From Olivibacter sp036959255 (GTDB lineage: Bacteria; Bacteroidota; Bacteroidia; Sphingobacteriales; Sphingobacteriaceae): a stretch of DNA of 64,000 nucleotides. The position numbers and the translations under genes were made by a program. Positions within the stretch are counted from its first letter, which is position 1; the number at the start of each line of letters is the position of its first letter. This document shows positions 17,913 through 27,215 of the stretch, piece by piece. Below the pieces are notes generated by a model. That model was not told the DNA's origin and ran no database searches. It worked only from the letters and a program-made list of their open reading frames with translations. The DNA lies in the NCBI RefSeq assembly GCF_036959255.1, contig NZ_JAWMTI010000010.1:157349-221348 (forward strand). Reading direction: 5' to 3'.

Positions 17913-19010
17913 TTAAATCGGACGTTCTAGTGAATTTATTCCACCTTTTAAGCTATACACCATTTTCTTTTGAGGCTGGATCATTTCTGTGTAACGTCTG
18001 GCCGCCAGTAAGCTTCGTTTTCCGCTTTGACAAACGAACACAACGATTTCCTTTTGAATCCATCTAATTTCTTTATCTAAGGTAGATAACGGAATTTCTA
18101 TAGGACTGTATTTTTTTAACTTAGGTGTTTCAAAAGCTTCACGGACGTCTACGATATCAATATTATTGTGCGTGTATAATGACCTTAACTCTTCAGCACT
18201 AATTTCTTCTAAACTTGCCTGTTGTACGGCACATAAATATGCGTAATCAACCTCTTGAAAAGCCTGCTTGCTTTTTGGTCTTAACTGCTTGCTTAACTCC
18301 GTACGATCAATTTCTACTGTATAGGTTTGATTATTTAATGCGTTATAAGTCAATAATTTTCCTATTAAAGGCTCACCTATACCTGTTACCAATTTGATGC
18401 ACTCATTGGCTTGAAAATTACCAATAATACCGGGTAAGATATTTAAAACACCTGCTTCACTGCAGTTCATAATCTCGCCATCCTTTGGGGGGTGGGGGAA
18501 AATATCCCGGTAATTTATGCCGTTTGCAAAAATAGCGACTTGACCTTCGTATTTAGAAACCGCCCCATAAATTAATGGTCTTTCTAAAATAGCGCAGGCA
18601 TCATTGATCAAATATCGACTTTCAAAATTATCGGTACCGTCAATTACAATATCATAACCTGCTATAATATCGATAGCATTCGATGAAGTGAGGTGTACGT
18701 CGAACGTGTCTATTTCAACGTCTGAATTTACTTTTTGAAGTGCATCTTTAGCGCAGGAGACCTTCTTCTTCCCAATATCTTGTGTTCCATACAATATTTG
18801 TCGGTGCAGATTACTTAATTCAATCAAACCGTTATCGATTATACCAATTCTGCCGAAACCTGCAGCTGTTAAATAAAGTAAGGCAGGACATCCCAAGCCA
18901 CCTGCTCCAACTACAAGCACCGATGTTTGCAACAGCTTCCGTTGCCCAATGACACCAAATTCCCTCAGTATCCTTTGTCGATGATAGCGTTCGCTTAAAC
19001 TTCTTTCCAT
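17913..19010 (-). CDS. moeB: MoeB/ThiF-type adenylyltransferase with C-terminal rhodanese domain
   Basis: The first 250 residues form an E1-like domain with the nucleotide loop GAGGLGCPALLYL, a DGTDNFESRY segment and the GVLNILPGIIGN region. It should adenylate the C-terminal glycine of MoaD (and perhaps ThiS). Residues about 265-365 form a rhodanese domain with the active-site loop CQSGKRS, able to supply sulfur as a persulfide. The two CxxC pairs that bind structural zinc in typical MoeB are missing: the segment reads NYRDIFP instead of CYRCLFP. It lies between MoaD (11 bases upstream) and MoaC-MogA. Confidence 0.9.
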   Translation of the reverse strand: MERSLSERYHRQRILREFGVIGQRKLLQTSVLVVGAGGLGCPALLYLTAAGFGRIGIIDNGLIELSNLHRQILYGTQDIGKKKVSCAKDALQKVNSDVEIDTFDVHLTSSNAIDIIAGYDIVIDGTDNFESRYLINDACAILERPLIYGAVSKYEGQVAIFANGINYRDIFPHPPKDGEIMNCSEAGVLNILPGIIGNFQANECIKLVTGIGEPLIGKLLTYNALNNQTYTVEIDRTELSKQLRPKSKQAFQEVDYAYLCAVQQASLEEISAEELRSLYTHNNIDIVDVREAFETPKLKKYSPIEIPLSTLDKEIRWIQKEIVVFVCQSGKRSLLAARRYTEMIQPQKKMVYSLKGGINSLERPI

Positions 19011-19021
19011 ACCTCTTTATC

Positions 19022-19255
19022 TTATCCTCCTGAAAACGGTGGAAGTAAAGCGACTTCCACTTCTTGTGGTAACATTACGTTGGTTCTAATAATTTTCTTA
19101 TCGATTGCTATCACATATTTTGTATGAGCAAGTAAAGGATAACGTTCCACAAGAGAATCCTTCAATTGATCGGTATCCCGAACATGCGCTATTTTCAATT
19201 GTGAACAACCTGTCACATCAGTTAATTGACCGAAGAATAATATTGAAATAGCCAT
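19022..19255 (-). CDS. moaD: Molybdopterin synthase sulfur carrier subunit MoaD
   Basis: A 77-residue ubiquitin-like protein ending in the diagnostic Pro-Phe-Ser-Gly-Gly tail, whose last glycine is adenylated by MoeB and converted to thiocarboxylate. It begins AISILFFGQLTDVTG, the usual first strand and loop of MoaD. Together with MoaE it would convert cyclic pyranopterin monophosphate to molybdopterin. The partner gene moaE, often adjacent, is not in this window: only 70 bases separate moaD from moeA. Confidence 0.93.
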   Translation of the reverse strand: MAISILFFGQLTDVTGCSQLKIAHVRDTDQLKDSLVERYPLLAHTKYVIAIDKKIIRTNVMLPQEVEVALLPPFSGG

Positions 19256-19325
19256 TCTGTATCAAATTAGGCAAAAATAAATAAAGAATATAAAAACAAT
19301 AACGAAGGTCTACCGTCGCAATAAA

Positions 19326-20525
19326 TCAACCATAAGCAGGAAGTAAATGTATTTCAACCAACTCGCCTTCCAAATAGCTCTTCATTTCCCCTTTCAATGC
19401 AACAAGACAATTAGCCCTCGCAAATGAGTGTAGTCTGTAAGATTCTTGCGCATGAAGTATCATGACCTTATCCTGGTGGTAATATCCTTTCAAGAAATGT
19501 GTCAGTTGATGTTTTTTTGTATAAGCAGCTGCTAATGGCACATTGAGCGTTTTTAATTGGTTCTCTTGACCACCAAGAGCCCGTATAACCGGCCATACGT
19601 ATTCATAAAAGCAAGTCAACACAGCAGAAGGGTTTCCGGGAAGTCCGAATATAACTTGCTCCGATTTTCGTCCAAAAAACAAGGGCTTCCCTGGACGTTG
19701 CTTAATCTTATGAAAAAGCTTCTCAATGCCGCAGGCTTCTGAAGCACGTATTACAAAATCATAATCCCCAACACTCACCCCGCCCGTAAGCATCACCAAG
19801 TCTGCGAATACCAGTGCATCTTGCAGTTGCTTAACTGTATCGGCCAAGCTGTCCTTTGCGTAAAATACCTTAATCTCACTTATTCCCATCTGCAAAAGAG
19901 CTGCAGTTAACATACCAGAAGACGCCTCATACACTTCACCATAGGCTAGCGGAATGCCCGGTTGTTGGAGTTCATCACCGGTAATCACGATTGCAACGCT
20001 AGGCGGAGCGAATACATTAACATTGGCCAAACCAATTCCACGTAAAAAACCAATACTAGCAGGGCTTAGCGTTGTGCCTGCAGATAAGGCTAGTTCTCCT
20101 CTTTTTATTTCCGATCCTTTCAGCCTTACATGATCACCCAAAGAAATATCAGGATCCTGTATGAAAATGTGGTTATCTTTTACTTCAACTACCTCCTGTT
20201 TAATCACGGTATCTGTACCGAGAGGAAGTGGCGCACCTGTAAAGATGCGTACCGCTCTTGAACCACTCACTTCAATTCTCGCTTTACTCCCGGCCGGTAC
20301 TTCATGGACGATAGGCAATGACTGTCCCGGATTCCAATTTTGAAACGAAAAGGCGTAACCATCCATCGACGATTGATCAAATGCAGGTATGTCAGCAGGT
20401 GCATGTAAATCCGTTGCTAACACCCTTCCGAAAGCACCTTGAACAGGTACATCGACCGCCTTTTTCTTAAATTGTTGCTTGTTAATAATATGCCTTGCTT
20501 CGTCAACACTAATCGGCTGATCCAT
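19326..20525 (-). CDS. moeA: Molybdopterin molybdenumtransferase MoeA
   Basis: The 399-residue protein has the MoeA domain order and motifs: DIPAFDQSSMDGYAF near residue 50, SGSRAVRIFTGAPLP, VITGDEL, TGGVSVGDYDFV near 240, GLPGNPSAVLTCF near 290, and a short C-terminal beta domain. It inserts molybdate into adenylated molybdopterin made by the MogA domain encoded at the end of the same operon. It lies 19 bases after moaA and before moaD. Confidence 0.95.
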   Translation of the reverse strand: MDQPISVDEARHIINKQQFKKKAVDVPVQGAFGRVLATDLHAPADIPAFDQSSMDGYAFSFQNWNPGQSLPIVHEVPAGSKARIEVSGSRAVRIFTGAPLPLGTDTVIKQEVVEVKDNHIFIQDPDISLGDHVRLKGSEIKRGELALSAGTTLSPASIGFLRGIGLANVNVFAPPSVAIVITGDELQQPGIPLAYGEVYEASSGMLTAALLQMGISEIKVFYAKDSLADTVKQLQDALVFADLVMLTGGVSVGDYDFVIRASEACGIEKLFHKIKQRPGKPLFFGRKSEQVIFGLPGNPSAVLTCFYEYVWPVIRALGGQENQLKTLNVPLAAAYTKKHQLTHFLKGYYHQDKVMILHAQESYRLHSFARANCLVALKGEMKSYLEGELVEIHLLPAYG

Positions 20526-20544
20526 ATCTATTATTTTTTGTTTA

Positions 20545-21537
20545 TCAACCTCCGATACTTATCATACTCCTGTTTTCGAGGTTTTCTTGTTTAAGTTCAT
20601 TAAAATCAACATTGAACTGTCCGCCTAATTTTTCTGCCTTGGTTGAAATATTTTGTAAAATCAACGGTTCAAGTGGCAGGCCATTCCTTAATGCTCCTAA
20701 TAAATCACTCTCATTTTTTGAGAATAGGCAATTTTTCATTTTCCCGTCAGCCGTTAACCGCAAACGATTACAACCGGCACAGAATGGAGCACTCATCGTA
20801 CTAATAACTGAAAATTCACCTTGATGCCCAAGGATTTTGTAATGCTTAGCGGTATCGTGTAACGTTCCTTCCACTGCTTGAATTTCATATCTTGACTCAA
20901 CGAGACTTATTATTTCCTTTAAACTAAAGACCTGATTGCTCGTCCATTTATTACCCTCAAAAGGCATAAACTCAATAAAGCGCACATCTAACTTTTCGTT
21001 CTTTGTCCATGCCGCAAAATCTATTATTTCATCTTCGTTGAAATCTCTCATTACCACCATGTTGATTTTCACCTGAAAACCTCGTTCAAGCGCATCAGTA
21101 ATATTTTGCAGCGTTATATCAAACTTATCCCTTCGCGTTAGTTTTTTAAATTTTTCCGGTGATAAGGTATCCAGGCTAATATTCAATGTGTCAATACCTG
21201 CTTCTCTCAATGTGTCGAAATAACGATCTAACAAGATAGCGTTCGTGGTAATGTGCAAACTCACCGGTAGTTTAGCCAGTCGCAAAATAATATCTCCAAA
21301 ATCACTTCGAACCATCGGTTCACCACCCGTAAGTCTTATTTTATTGACGCCTAAACGAATAAAATGATTTGCGATAATTTCTATCTCTTCCGATGACATT
21401 AAGTGCTTCATCGGCGTAAAATCATAACTCTCTTCCGGCATACAGTAAAAGCAACGAAGGTTACACTTGTCCGTTAAAGATATCCGCAAATAATCATGGA
21501 CTCTACCGAATCTATCAACTATTTTATTATTCACCAT
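20545..21537 (-). CDS. moaA: GTP 3',8-cyclase MoaA
   Basis: A radical SAM enzyme of 330 residues that performs the first step of molybdopterin synthesis. The N-terminal cluster motif is CNLRCFYCM (CxxxCxxC). The C-terminal substrate cluster is CAGCNRLRLT with a third cysteine in KNCLFS. The chain ends in Gly-Gly, the tail needed for activity in MoaA. LTGGEPMVRSDF is the expected glycine-rich segment. It sits two bases after the MocA-like gene and 19 before moeA. Confidence 0.96.
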   Translation of the reverse strand: MVNNKIVDRFGRVHDYLRISLTDKCNLRCFYCMPEESYDFTPMKHLMSSEEIEIIANHFIRLGVNKIRLTGGEPMVRSDFGDIILRLAKLPVSLHITTNAILLDRYFDTLREAGIDTLNISLDTLSPEKFKKLTRRDKFDITLQNITDALERGFQVKINMVVMRDFNEDEIIDFAAWTKNEKLDVRFIEFMPFEGNKWTSNQVFSLKEIISLVESRYEIQAVEGTLHDTAKHYKILGHQGEFSVISTMSAPFCAGCNRLRLTADGKMKNCLFSKNESDLLGALRNGLPLEPLILQNISTKAEKLGGQFNVDFNELKQENLENRSMISIGG

Positions 21538-21539
21538 TC

Positions 21540-22151
21540 TTATTGCTGTTTATCATTCGTTGCGATAATCAGATTCGAATAAACCTCTTCTGTATCCACA
21601 TCTATTTCACCTAAAGGGAATGAAATAGCCATTGTTTCTTTCCAATACTTTTGAATGAGCCCCTTGGCGCCTGTATCTCCTTTTAAGCAACTCAGTTCTT
21701 TAAAGAGAACGTTATTAAATAAAGCAGGTACCCCCAACTGGCGAGCATAGGAACTGGCTACAATTTTCACCTTTGTTCTTTGCTGCTCATTTATGAGTTT
21801 TCTTATATGCGTTTCATTTACGTAAGGTTGGTCGCATACCATAATGATTATATTCTCTATTTCTTCATAGTTCGTCAAAATAAAATCAACACCACATCGG
21901 ATGGACGACGCAATTCCTTCTTGAAAATGAGGATTAAATACAATATCAATCTTTTGCTCGCTAATTTCTTTCGTCACAAGTTCCGCGATAGCTCCCACAA
22001 CAACGACCAATGCGGCAGGATTCGTTCGCTCAGCAACCTGAACACTTCGACGAATCAACGTATTGCCCTGATAGGACAGTAACTGTTTTGGTCTTCCCAA
22101 ACGACGAGAAGAACCAGCTGCCAGTAATATGATTCCGTTCCGTGTCGGCAT
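21540..22151 (-). CDS. MocA-like molybdenum cofactor nucleotidyltransferase
   Basis: A 203-residue NTP transferase of the MobA/MocA group. The N-terminal nucleotide loop reads LLAAGSSRRLGRPKQLL and a MVCDQPYV segment carries the metal-binding aspartate. Similarity in layout to MocA/YgfJ, and the location directly after xdhC and a molybdenum hydroxylase, suggest it adds CMP to make the MCD form used by hydroxylases, rather than GMP for nitrate reductase. The choice between CTP and GTP cannot be proved by eye. It is four bases behind xdhC. Confidence 0.85.
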   Translation of the reverse strand: MPTRNGIILLAAGSSRRLGRPKQLLSYQGNTLIRRSVQVAERTNPAALVVVVGAIAELVTKEISEQKIDIVFNPHFQEGIASSIRCGVDFILTNYEEIENIIIMVCDQPYVNETHIRKLINEQQRTKVKIVASSYARQLGVPALFNNVLFKELSCLKGDTGAKGLIQKYWKETMAISFPLGEIDVDTEEVYSNLIIATNDKQQ

Positions 22152-22155
22152 TTAT

Positions 22156-23322
22156 CTATAATCGCGAGTTGATAATCTGATTGTTCCTACTATGAATCTT
22201 TCCAGGGTAATCCCGTAAAAACCCGCTTTCTCTTTTGGCAAAAATAGCTTTAATTTCCGCAATAATAGACAAGGCTATTTCCTCGGGCGTCTCCGCACCT
22301 ATATTCAATCCAATTGGACTAAATAAGCGAATTAAAGCCTCGTCCTGCCAGAGGACGCCCGCTTCATCTAACTCTGCTAAAATTCTGTCTTTTTTCTTTT
22401 TGGGACCTAACATACCAATGTATGGTACGTAGTTTTCAGACAATAATACTTTTAATAAGCTTTTGTCATAATGATAATTATGGCTCATTAAAACGACAGC
22501 AGTTCGGTCATCCAATAGAACATTATCGAAGGCCTTATCCGCATCGGAAACAACTATTTGACAGGACGGGAAACGTGAGGTTGTTGCATAAGCAGGTCGC
22601 CCGTCAACTAGGGTAATTTGCCAACCCAATATTTCCGCCATATTTACCAACGGAAAGACATCATTCCCTGCCCCTGCAATTACCAACGAGACGTTCGGTT
22701 CTAAATATTCAAAAATTGCCGTGAGCGTCGTATTTTCAGCAGATATGCCTGATGTTTCATACTTCACAAAGCATGTATATTGCTGTTCGAAAGTTTTATG
22801 AATGTCCTTTAAAAAGATGTCGACCGGTAACGCAAATATGCCCGACTTAAAAACCGCGCTGTCATTTTTAATCAGTAAATGGGTTCCCTGTAACTGGCTC
22901 CATTTATCGCGTAAAGAAAAGAAAGTAACAATTACACTTGCCTTTCTAGTACGCATCGCTTCCCTTAACAGTTCAATTGGGTTCGCATTATCTTTGTGAT
23001 TAATGGGTTCTATCAATACGCGGATAATACCATTACACCCCAACCCCATCCCGAAAATAGCATCGTCATCATCACTGGTATCATAGGTCGTAAGCAGTGT
23101 TTTGTTTTCGACAATGGCCATCAATGCTTTTCGTAAAGCATCTCCCTCAAGACAACCACCACTGATCGCACCGGTAAGCGTACCATCTTCGTTCACTAGC
23201 ATTCTCGCTCCCGGCCCCCTGTAAGACGACCCTTCCACGTGTACGACTGTAGCCAATGCTACACGCTGCCCTTTCTGACGGGCTATTTCATAGGCCTTTA
23301 AGATTTGCTTTATTTCCTTCAT
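22156..23322 (-). CDS. xdhC: XdhC/CoxI family molybdenum cofactor insertion protein
   Basis: A 388-residue two-domain XdhC-family protein. The N-terminal XdhC/CoxI domain shows RVALATVVHVEGSSYRGPGARM and GAISGGCLEGD. The C-terminal Rossmann domain shows LVIAGAGNDVFPL near residue 210 and LMSHNYHYD. In characterised systems XdhC binds the cofactor, helps its sulfuration together with a cysteine desulfurase, and delivers it to the hydroxylase. I place the start at the ATG at 23322, which overlaps the TGA of the cysteine desulfurase gene by one base (TGATG). The surroundings fit this role exactly. Confidence 0.92.
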   Translation of the reverse strand: MKEIKQILKAYEIARQKGQRVALATVVHVEGSSYRGPGARMLVNEDGTLTGAISGGCLEGDALRKALMAIVENKTLLTTYDTSDDDDAIFGMGLGCNGIIRVLIEPINHKDNANPIELLREAMRTRKASVIVTFFSLRDKWSQLQGTHLLIKNDSAVFKSGIFALPVDIFLKDIHKTFEQQYTCFVKYETSGISAENTTLTAIFEYLEPNVSLVIAGAGNDVFPLVNMAEILGWQITLVDGRPAYATTSRFPSCQIVVSDADKAFDNVLLDDRTAVVLMSHNYHYDKSLLKVLLSENYVPYIGMLGPKKKKDRILAELDEAGVLWQDEALIRLFSPIGLNIGAETPEEIALSIIAEIKAIFAKRESGFLRDYPGKIHSRNNQIINSRL

Positions 23323-24503
23323 CAACTCGATTTAACTATGTTTAATCTCTTTTCCGATAACATTTCCTTTATTGCATCACTTAATATAGTAATGGCATAG
23401 AGCATATCTTCCATCTTTGTAAATCTACCTAGACTGATTCGTACCGTCTGATGCGCTTCTTCTTTCGTTAGTCCCATGGCCGTTAACACATGCGATACCT
23501 GCTGCGTTAGTCCGGAACAGGCACTGCCACGGCTTAATGCTAAATATTTGGAAACCTTCAACAGCAATCCTTCTGCATCTATTCCTGACAATAGTATATT
23601 GCTAACATGTGGCAACCTATTTGTTCCTCCATTAACAACGAGTCCGGTCACATTTTTCAACAACGAGGCCTCAAAACGATTTCGAAGCGTTTGTAGACGA
23701 GCCCCCTCCATCTCCATTTCTTCGCTACATATGGTGGCTGCCCGGCCAAAACCTACAATACCGGCCGTGTTTAGCGTACCGCCTCTATATCCCCCTTCAT
23801 GAGCCCCTCCATGTTGTTGTTTAAAAACAAGTGTCCTTCGTAATTTCTTGCTTATAAAAAGTGCTCCAACTCCCTTTGGACCATATATTTTGTGAGCCGA
23901 AAAACATAACAGATCGATTCCATCGATCTGAACATCAACGGGAATTTTCCCAACAGCCTGCGTTGCATCGCACATAAACAATACTTGATATTTCTTTGCA
24001 ATTGCACCTATTTCTTTTACCGGATTAATAACACCTGTTTCATTATTTGCATACATAATAGCAATTGCAAGTGTATCAGGCCTAATAGCACGTTCTAAGG
24101 CTTCCAACGAAAAATCCCCTTCCTTATTGACTTCCAGATACGTAATGGTATTTCCTTGCTGCTCGAGGTATCGACAAGAATCCAATACAGCTTCATGTTC
24201 CACTTTTGTTGTAATAATATGATTGCCTTTTCGACCACTCCCTTCTACAAGTCCCTTCAATGCCAGATTAATAGATTCTGTCGCGCCTGAAGTGAAAATC
24301 ACTTGCTGTGGTCTCGCACCGATCAATTCTGCCACTTGCTCTCTCGCAAATTCAATCGCTTCTTTCGCCATCCACCCATAATGGTGATCTTTACTGGCTG
24401 CATTGCCGAAATAGTTGCCAAAATAAGGTAACATCTGCTCCACAACGCGCGGATCACAGGGTGTAGTTGCACAATAATCCAAGTATAAAGGCAATTCGTT
24501 CAT
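23322..24503 (-). CDS. Cysteine desulfurase (IscS/NifS-like), hydroxylase-associated
   Basis: A 393-residue PLP enzyme of the class V aminotransferase fold. The PLP lysine lies in SAHKIYGPKG around residue 205, and the reactive cysteine lies in RGSACSGL around 325. An early CATTPCDPRV segment is typical of NifS. It makes a persulfide from cysteine. Because it sits inside the hydroxylase operon, overlapping the large-subunit gene by four bases (ATGA) and directly before xdhC, it probably supplies the terminal sulfido ligand of the molybdenum cofactor. It may also serve Fe-S clusters generally. Confidence 0.92.
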   Translation of the reverse strand: MNELPLYLDYCATTPCDPRVVEQMLPYFGNYFGNAASKDHHYGWMAKEAIEFAREQVAELIGARPQQVIFTSGATESINLALKGLVEGSGRKGNHIITTKVEHEAVLDSCRYLEQQGNTITYLEVNKEGDFSLEALERAIRPDTLAIAIMYANNETGVINPVKEIGAIAKKYQVLFMCDATQAVGKIPVDVQIDGIDLLCFSAHKIYGPKGVGALFISKKLRRTLVFKQQHGGAHEGGYRGGTLNTAGIVGFGRAATICSEEMEMEGARLQTLRNRFEASLLKNVTGLVVNGGTNRLPHVSNILLSGIDAEGLLLKVSKYLALSRGSACSGLTQQVSHVLTAMGLTKEEAHQTVRISLGRFTKMEDMLYAITILSDAIKEMLSEKRLNIVKSS

Positions 24504-26632
24504 ATAAAAAGACCGCTTTTAACAAATGGCTGTGTTTTGAGTCGAATTCCCGTTGCAGCAAAGACAGCATTGGCAAGAGCAGGTGCCGCTGGTGGTAAAC
24601 CAGGTTCCCCCAAACCCGTTGGCCGTTCATTGCTTCTTATAAAATGAACCTCCACTTCGGGTGATTCAGCCATACGAATCATCCGATAATTATTGAAGTT
24701 GCTTTGATCAGGTTTGCCCTTTGTGAGACTTAGCTCTGCATACATTGCATGTCCGATACCATCTATAATGGCCCCCTCTAGTTGTGTCTCAGCTCCACTG
24801 AGATTAACAACCGTTCCACAATCTGCAACGCAATAAATCTTTTTAAGCTTGAGTTTTCCATCTGCTTGCTTCACTAATTCCGCTACCTCTGCGACATAGG
24901 TTTCAAATGAAAAATGAGCTGCAAAACCCTGAAATATATTATGATCTTTCGATTTTCCCCAACCGGAAACTTCCGCAGCTTTTTGAATAACAGCGGCGAA
25001 CCGTAAAGGATCATACTTTATTTTACCGACAGCATTTGTTCTGACCTGTTCCAGTAATTCCAAACGGAACCTGACAGGATCCTTATTTGTCTGATGCGCA
25101 ATCTCGTCAATAAATGATTGCTCACTGAAGGCAAGAAAGTTATGGGTTGGCCCGCGCCATGGAGCGGTTGGTACAGGTGAGGGATAAATATCCGAATCTA
25201 CTTGATAATGCGGAATTGCTCCCGCGGGGAAACTGTCTGCACTTGCCGCTCCCGCCCCTACCCCAATGGAACGATGATGCCATGCAACCAATTTATTATT
25301 TGCATCGACACCAGCTGTGTATTTATAGCTATACATAGGCCTGTAAAAACCACCGGTCATGTCACTTTCCCTAGACCATATCACATTTACAGGTATTTCA
25401 CCACCCAATTTAGATACCCAGGCAGCATCTTCAACAAAATCAGACATTAACCTTCTTCCAAAGCCCCCTCCCATTCTCGTCATCATCACAGATACATTTT
25501 CTTCGGGAAATTTCAATAATTCAGCAATTCGTGTACGCGTACGCTCTGGTGTTTGTATAGGGCCATGGAGTTCTACACCATTTTTCTTCACGTGCGCAAA
25601 GAAATTCATTGGTTCCATCGTATTATGGGCTAAAAACGGGGCTTCAAACGTCAGTTCGACAATTTTTGAGGCGGCAGATAATGCCGCAATGACATTTCCG
25701 TCTTTTCGCTTTGAATCTTCTTTCGGACTTTTTGATAAGGCCATTTTTAGCTTTTCCCGATAATCCATTGTACCTTCCAAAATCCCTTCATCTGCCCACT
25801 CGGCTTTTATCTTTTTCGCTCCTTGAAAAACCTCCCAAGTCGACAGGCCGATTATCGCGATTTTATTATCAAAACGAAGCACTTGTTCTATACCCTTTGA
25901 CTTAAGGGCTTCTCCATCATCCAGGGATTTTAGTACTTGTCCGAAAGCGGGAGGTCTGATAACGGTTGCATAGCGCATCCCCTCTCTCTTCGTGTCAATA
26001 CCATATCGATATCGGCCTGTAATAATTGCCTCATTGTCAACATTGGCTATACGTTTACCAATAAGTTTAAAAGATTCGGGGGATTTTATTACAACATTTT
26101 GAGGTACTTCCAAAGTAGCAGCTAGTTCTACCAACTTGCCATACGGAATTTTTTCGCCATTTTGTTTGTTAACAACCATCCCATCTTTGGTTGTCAGCAT
26201 TTCTTCCTTTAATGCCCACTTCGTCGCCGCTGCACTAATTAACATGGCTCTTGCAGTAGCACCTATTTGTCGAAATGAATCCCAGCTCTCCCGTACTGAA
26301 CCACTGCCTCCTGCTACTTGCCGTTTATATTTTTGGGTATCTAAACCTGCCTGTTCCACTTTTATTGTCGTCCAATCTACATCCAGTTCTTCTGCTACCA
26401 ACATAGGCAAAGCGGTTTTCACCCCCTGTCCTATTTCCGGATTAGGATTTATAATAATAACCTGACCGCTTGTATCGATCTTGATGAACGCATTCAAGTC
26501 TACCAACTTACCGCTTTTGTCCTCATCTGAACAGGATAATAACGAATTAAAACCTAAAAATAATCCACCTCCCGCCAAAGCTCCTACACGGATAAAATCT
26601 CTTCTATTCAATTTCTTAATCCCTTCCTTCAT
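24500..26632 (-). CDS. Molybdenum hydroxylase large subunit (isoquinoline 1-oxidoreductase beta/IorB-type)
   Basis: A 710-residue xanthine oxidase-family large subunit of the IorB type. The N-terminus has a twin-arginine signal (NRRDFIRVGALAGGG) followed by LLSC at residues 31-34, suggesting Tat export and possibly lipid attachment. Cofactor-binding motifs include MGGGFGRR near residue 390 and the C-terminal TGLGEPGLPP, whose glutamate is the likely catalytic base. The enzyme hydroxylates an N-heterocycle or aldehyde; the substrate is unknown. No FAD subunit gene is present, so electrons must leave through the Fe-S subunit to another acceptor. The gene lies 40 bases after the small subunit. 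Confidence 0.9.
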   Translation of the reverse strand: MKEGIKKLNRRDFIRVGALAGGGLFLGFNSLLSCSDEDKSGKLVDLNAFIKIDTSGQVIIINPNPEIGQGVKTALPMLVAEELDVDWTTIKVEQAGLDTQKYKRQVAGGSGSVRESWDSFRQIGATARAMLISAAATKWALKEEMLTTKDGMVVNKQNGEKIPYGKLVELAATLEVPQNVVIKSPESFKLIGKRIANVDNEAIITGRYRYGIDTKREGMRYATVIRPPAFGQVLKSLDDGEALKSKGIEQVLRFDNKIAIIGLSTWEVFQGAKKIKAEWADEGILEGTMDYREKLKMALSKSPKEDSKRKDGNVIAALSAASKIVELTFEAPFLAHNTMEPMNFFAHVKKNGVELHGPIQTPERTRTRIAELLKFPEENVSVMMTRMGGGFGRRLMSDFVEDAAWVSKLGGEIPVNVIWSRESDMTGGFYRPMYSYKYTAGVDANNKLVAWHHRSIGVGAGAASADSFPAGAIPHYQVDSDIYPSPVPTAPWRGPTHNFLAFSEQSFIDEIAHQTNKDPVRFRLELLEQVRTNAVGKIKYDPLRFAAVIQKAAEVSGWGKSKDHNIFQGFAAHFSFETYVAEVAELVKQADGKLKLKKIYCVADCGTVVNLSGAETQLEGAIIDGIGHAMYAELSLTKGKPDQSNFNNYRMIRMAESPEVEVHFIRSNERPTGLGEPGLPPAAPALANAVFAATGIRLKTQPFVKSGLFI

Positions 26633-26672
26633 AATTGAGTCAATTATTTGTTAATGGTTTTTTTAACACGAG

Positions 26673-27128
26673 CTAGGACTGCTGTGATGCTTGTTTTATA
26701 GCTTTTTTAATACGGTTATAGGTTCCGCAACGACATATATTCGTCATTGTTCGGTGAATCTCTTCCTCGGTCGGATTGGGGTTTTTCTTCAGCAAAGCTA
26801 CCGCCGTCATAATCTGGCCGCTTTGACAATAGCCACATTGAGGTACATCTATCTCCTTCCAAGCCTTCTGAACCGGGTGATCGCCCTTCTCAGAGAGCCC
26901 TTCAATCGTTGTTATGGGGTCATCACCAACACTTTGTACTGGAAACATACAAGAACGTACTGCCAGATCCCCTATGTGTACTGTGCAAGCGCCGCATTGC
27001 GCAATGCCACAGCCATATTTTGTTCCGGTTAAACCGACTATATCCCGTATTACCCAAAGCAAGGGCATCTGCGGATCCGCATCTACTTGATGTTTTTTGC
27101 CGTTAATTATAATATTGAATGCTGCCAT
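26673..27128 (-). CDS. Molybdenum hydroxylase [2Fe-2S] small subunit (IorA-type)
   Basis: A 151-residue ferredoxin-like subunit. The start at 27128 (MAAFNIIINGK) matches the family; a longer frame to 27218 only adds an unrelated leader. The plant-type cluster is in YGCGIAQCGACTVH plus a cysteine in RSCMFP. The second cluster is bound by CGYCQSG and ICRCGTYNRI. It passes electrons from the molybdenum site of the large subunit. It has no signal peptide and would travel with the Tat-targeted large subunit. It is the first gene of the ten-gene operon ending at 16959. Confidence 0.93.
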   Translation of the reverse strand: MAAFNIIINGKKHQVDADPQMPLLWVIRDIVGLTGTKYGCGIAQCGACTVHIGDLAVRSCMFPVQSVGDDPITTIEGLSEKGDHPVQKAWKEIDVPQCGYCQSGQIMTAVALLKKNPNPTEEEIHRTMTNICRCGTYNRIKKAIKQASQQS

Positions 27129-27215
27129 ATTGTTTATTGTGGTTAAAAAAAGCGATAAACCAGCAGACTCTGTATTTAGAATACGCTTACTACAAAGATC
27201 TGCAAAGACCTCTAC

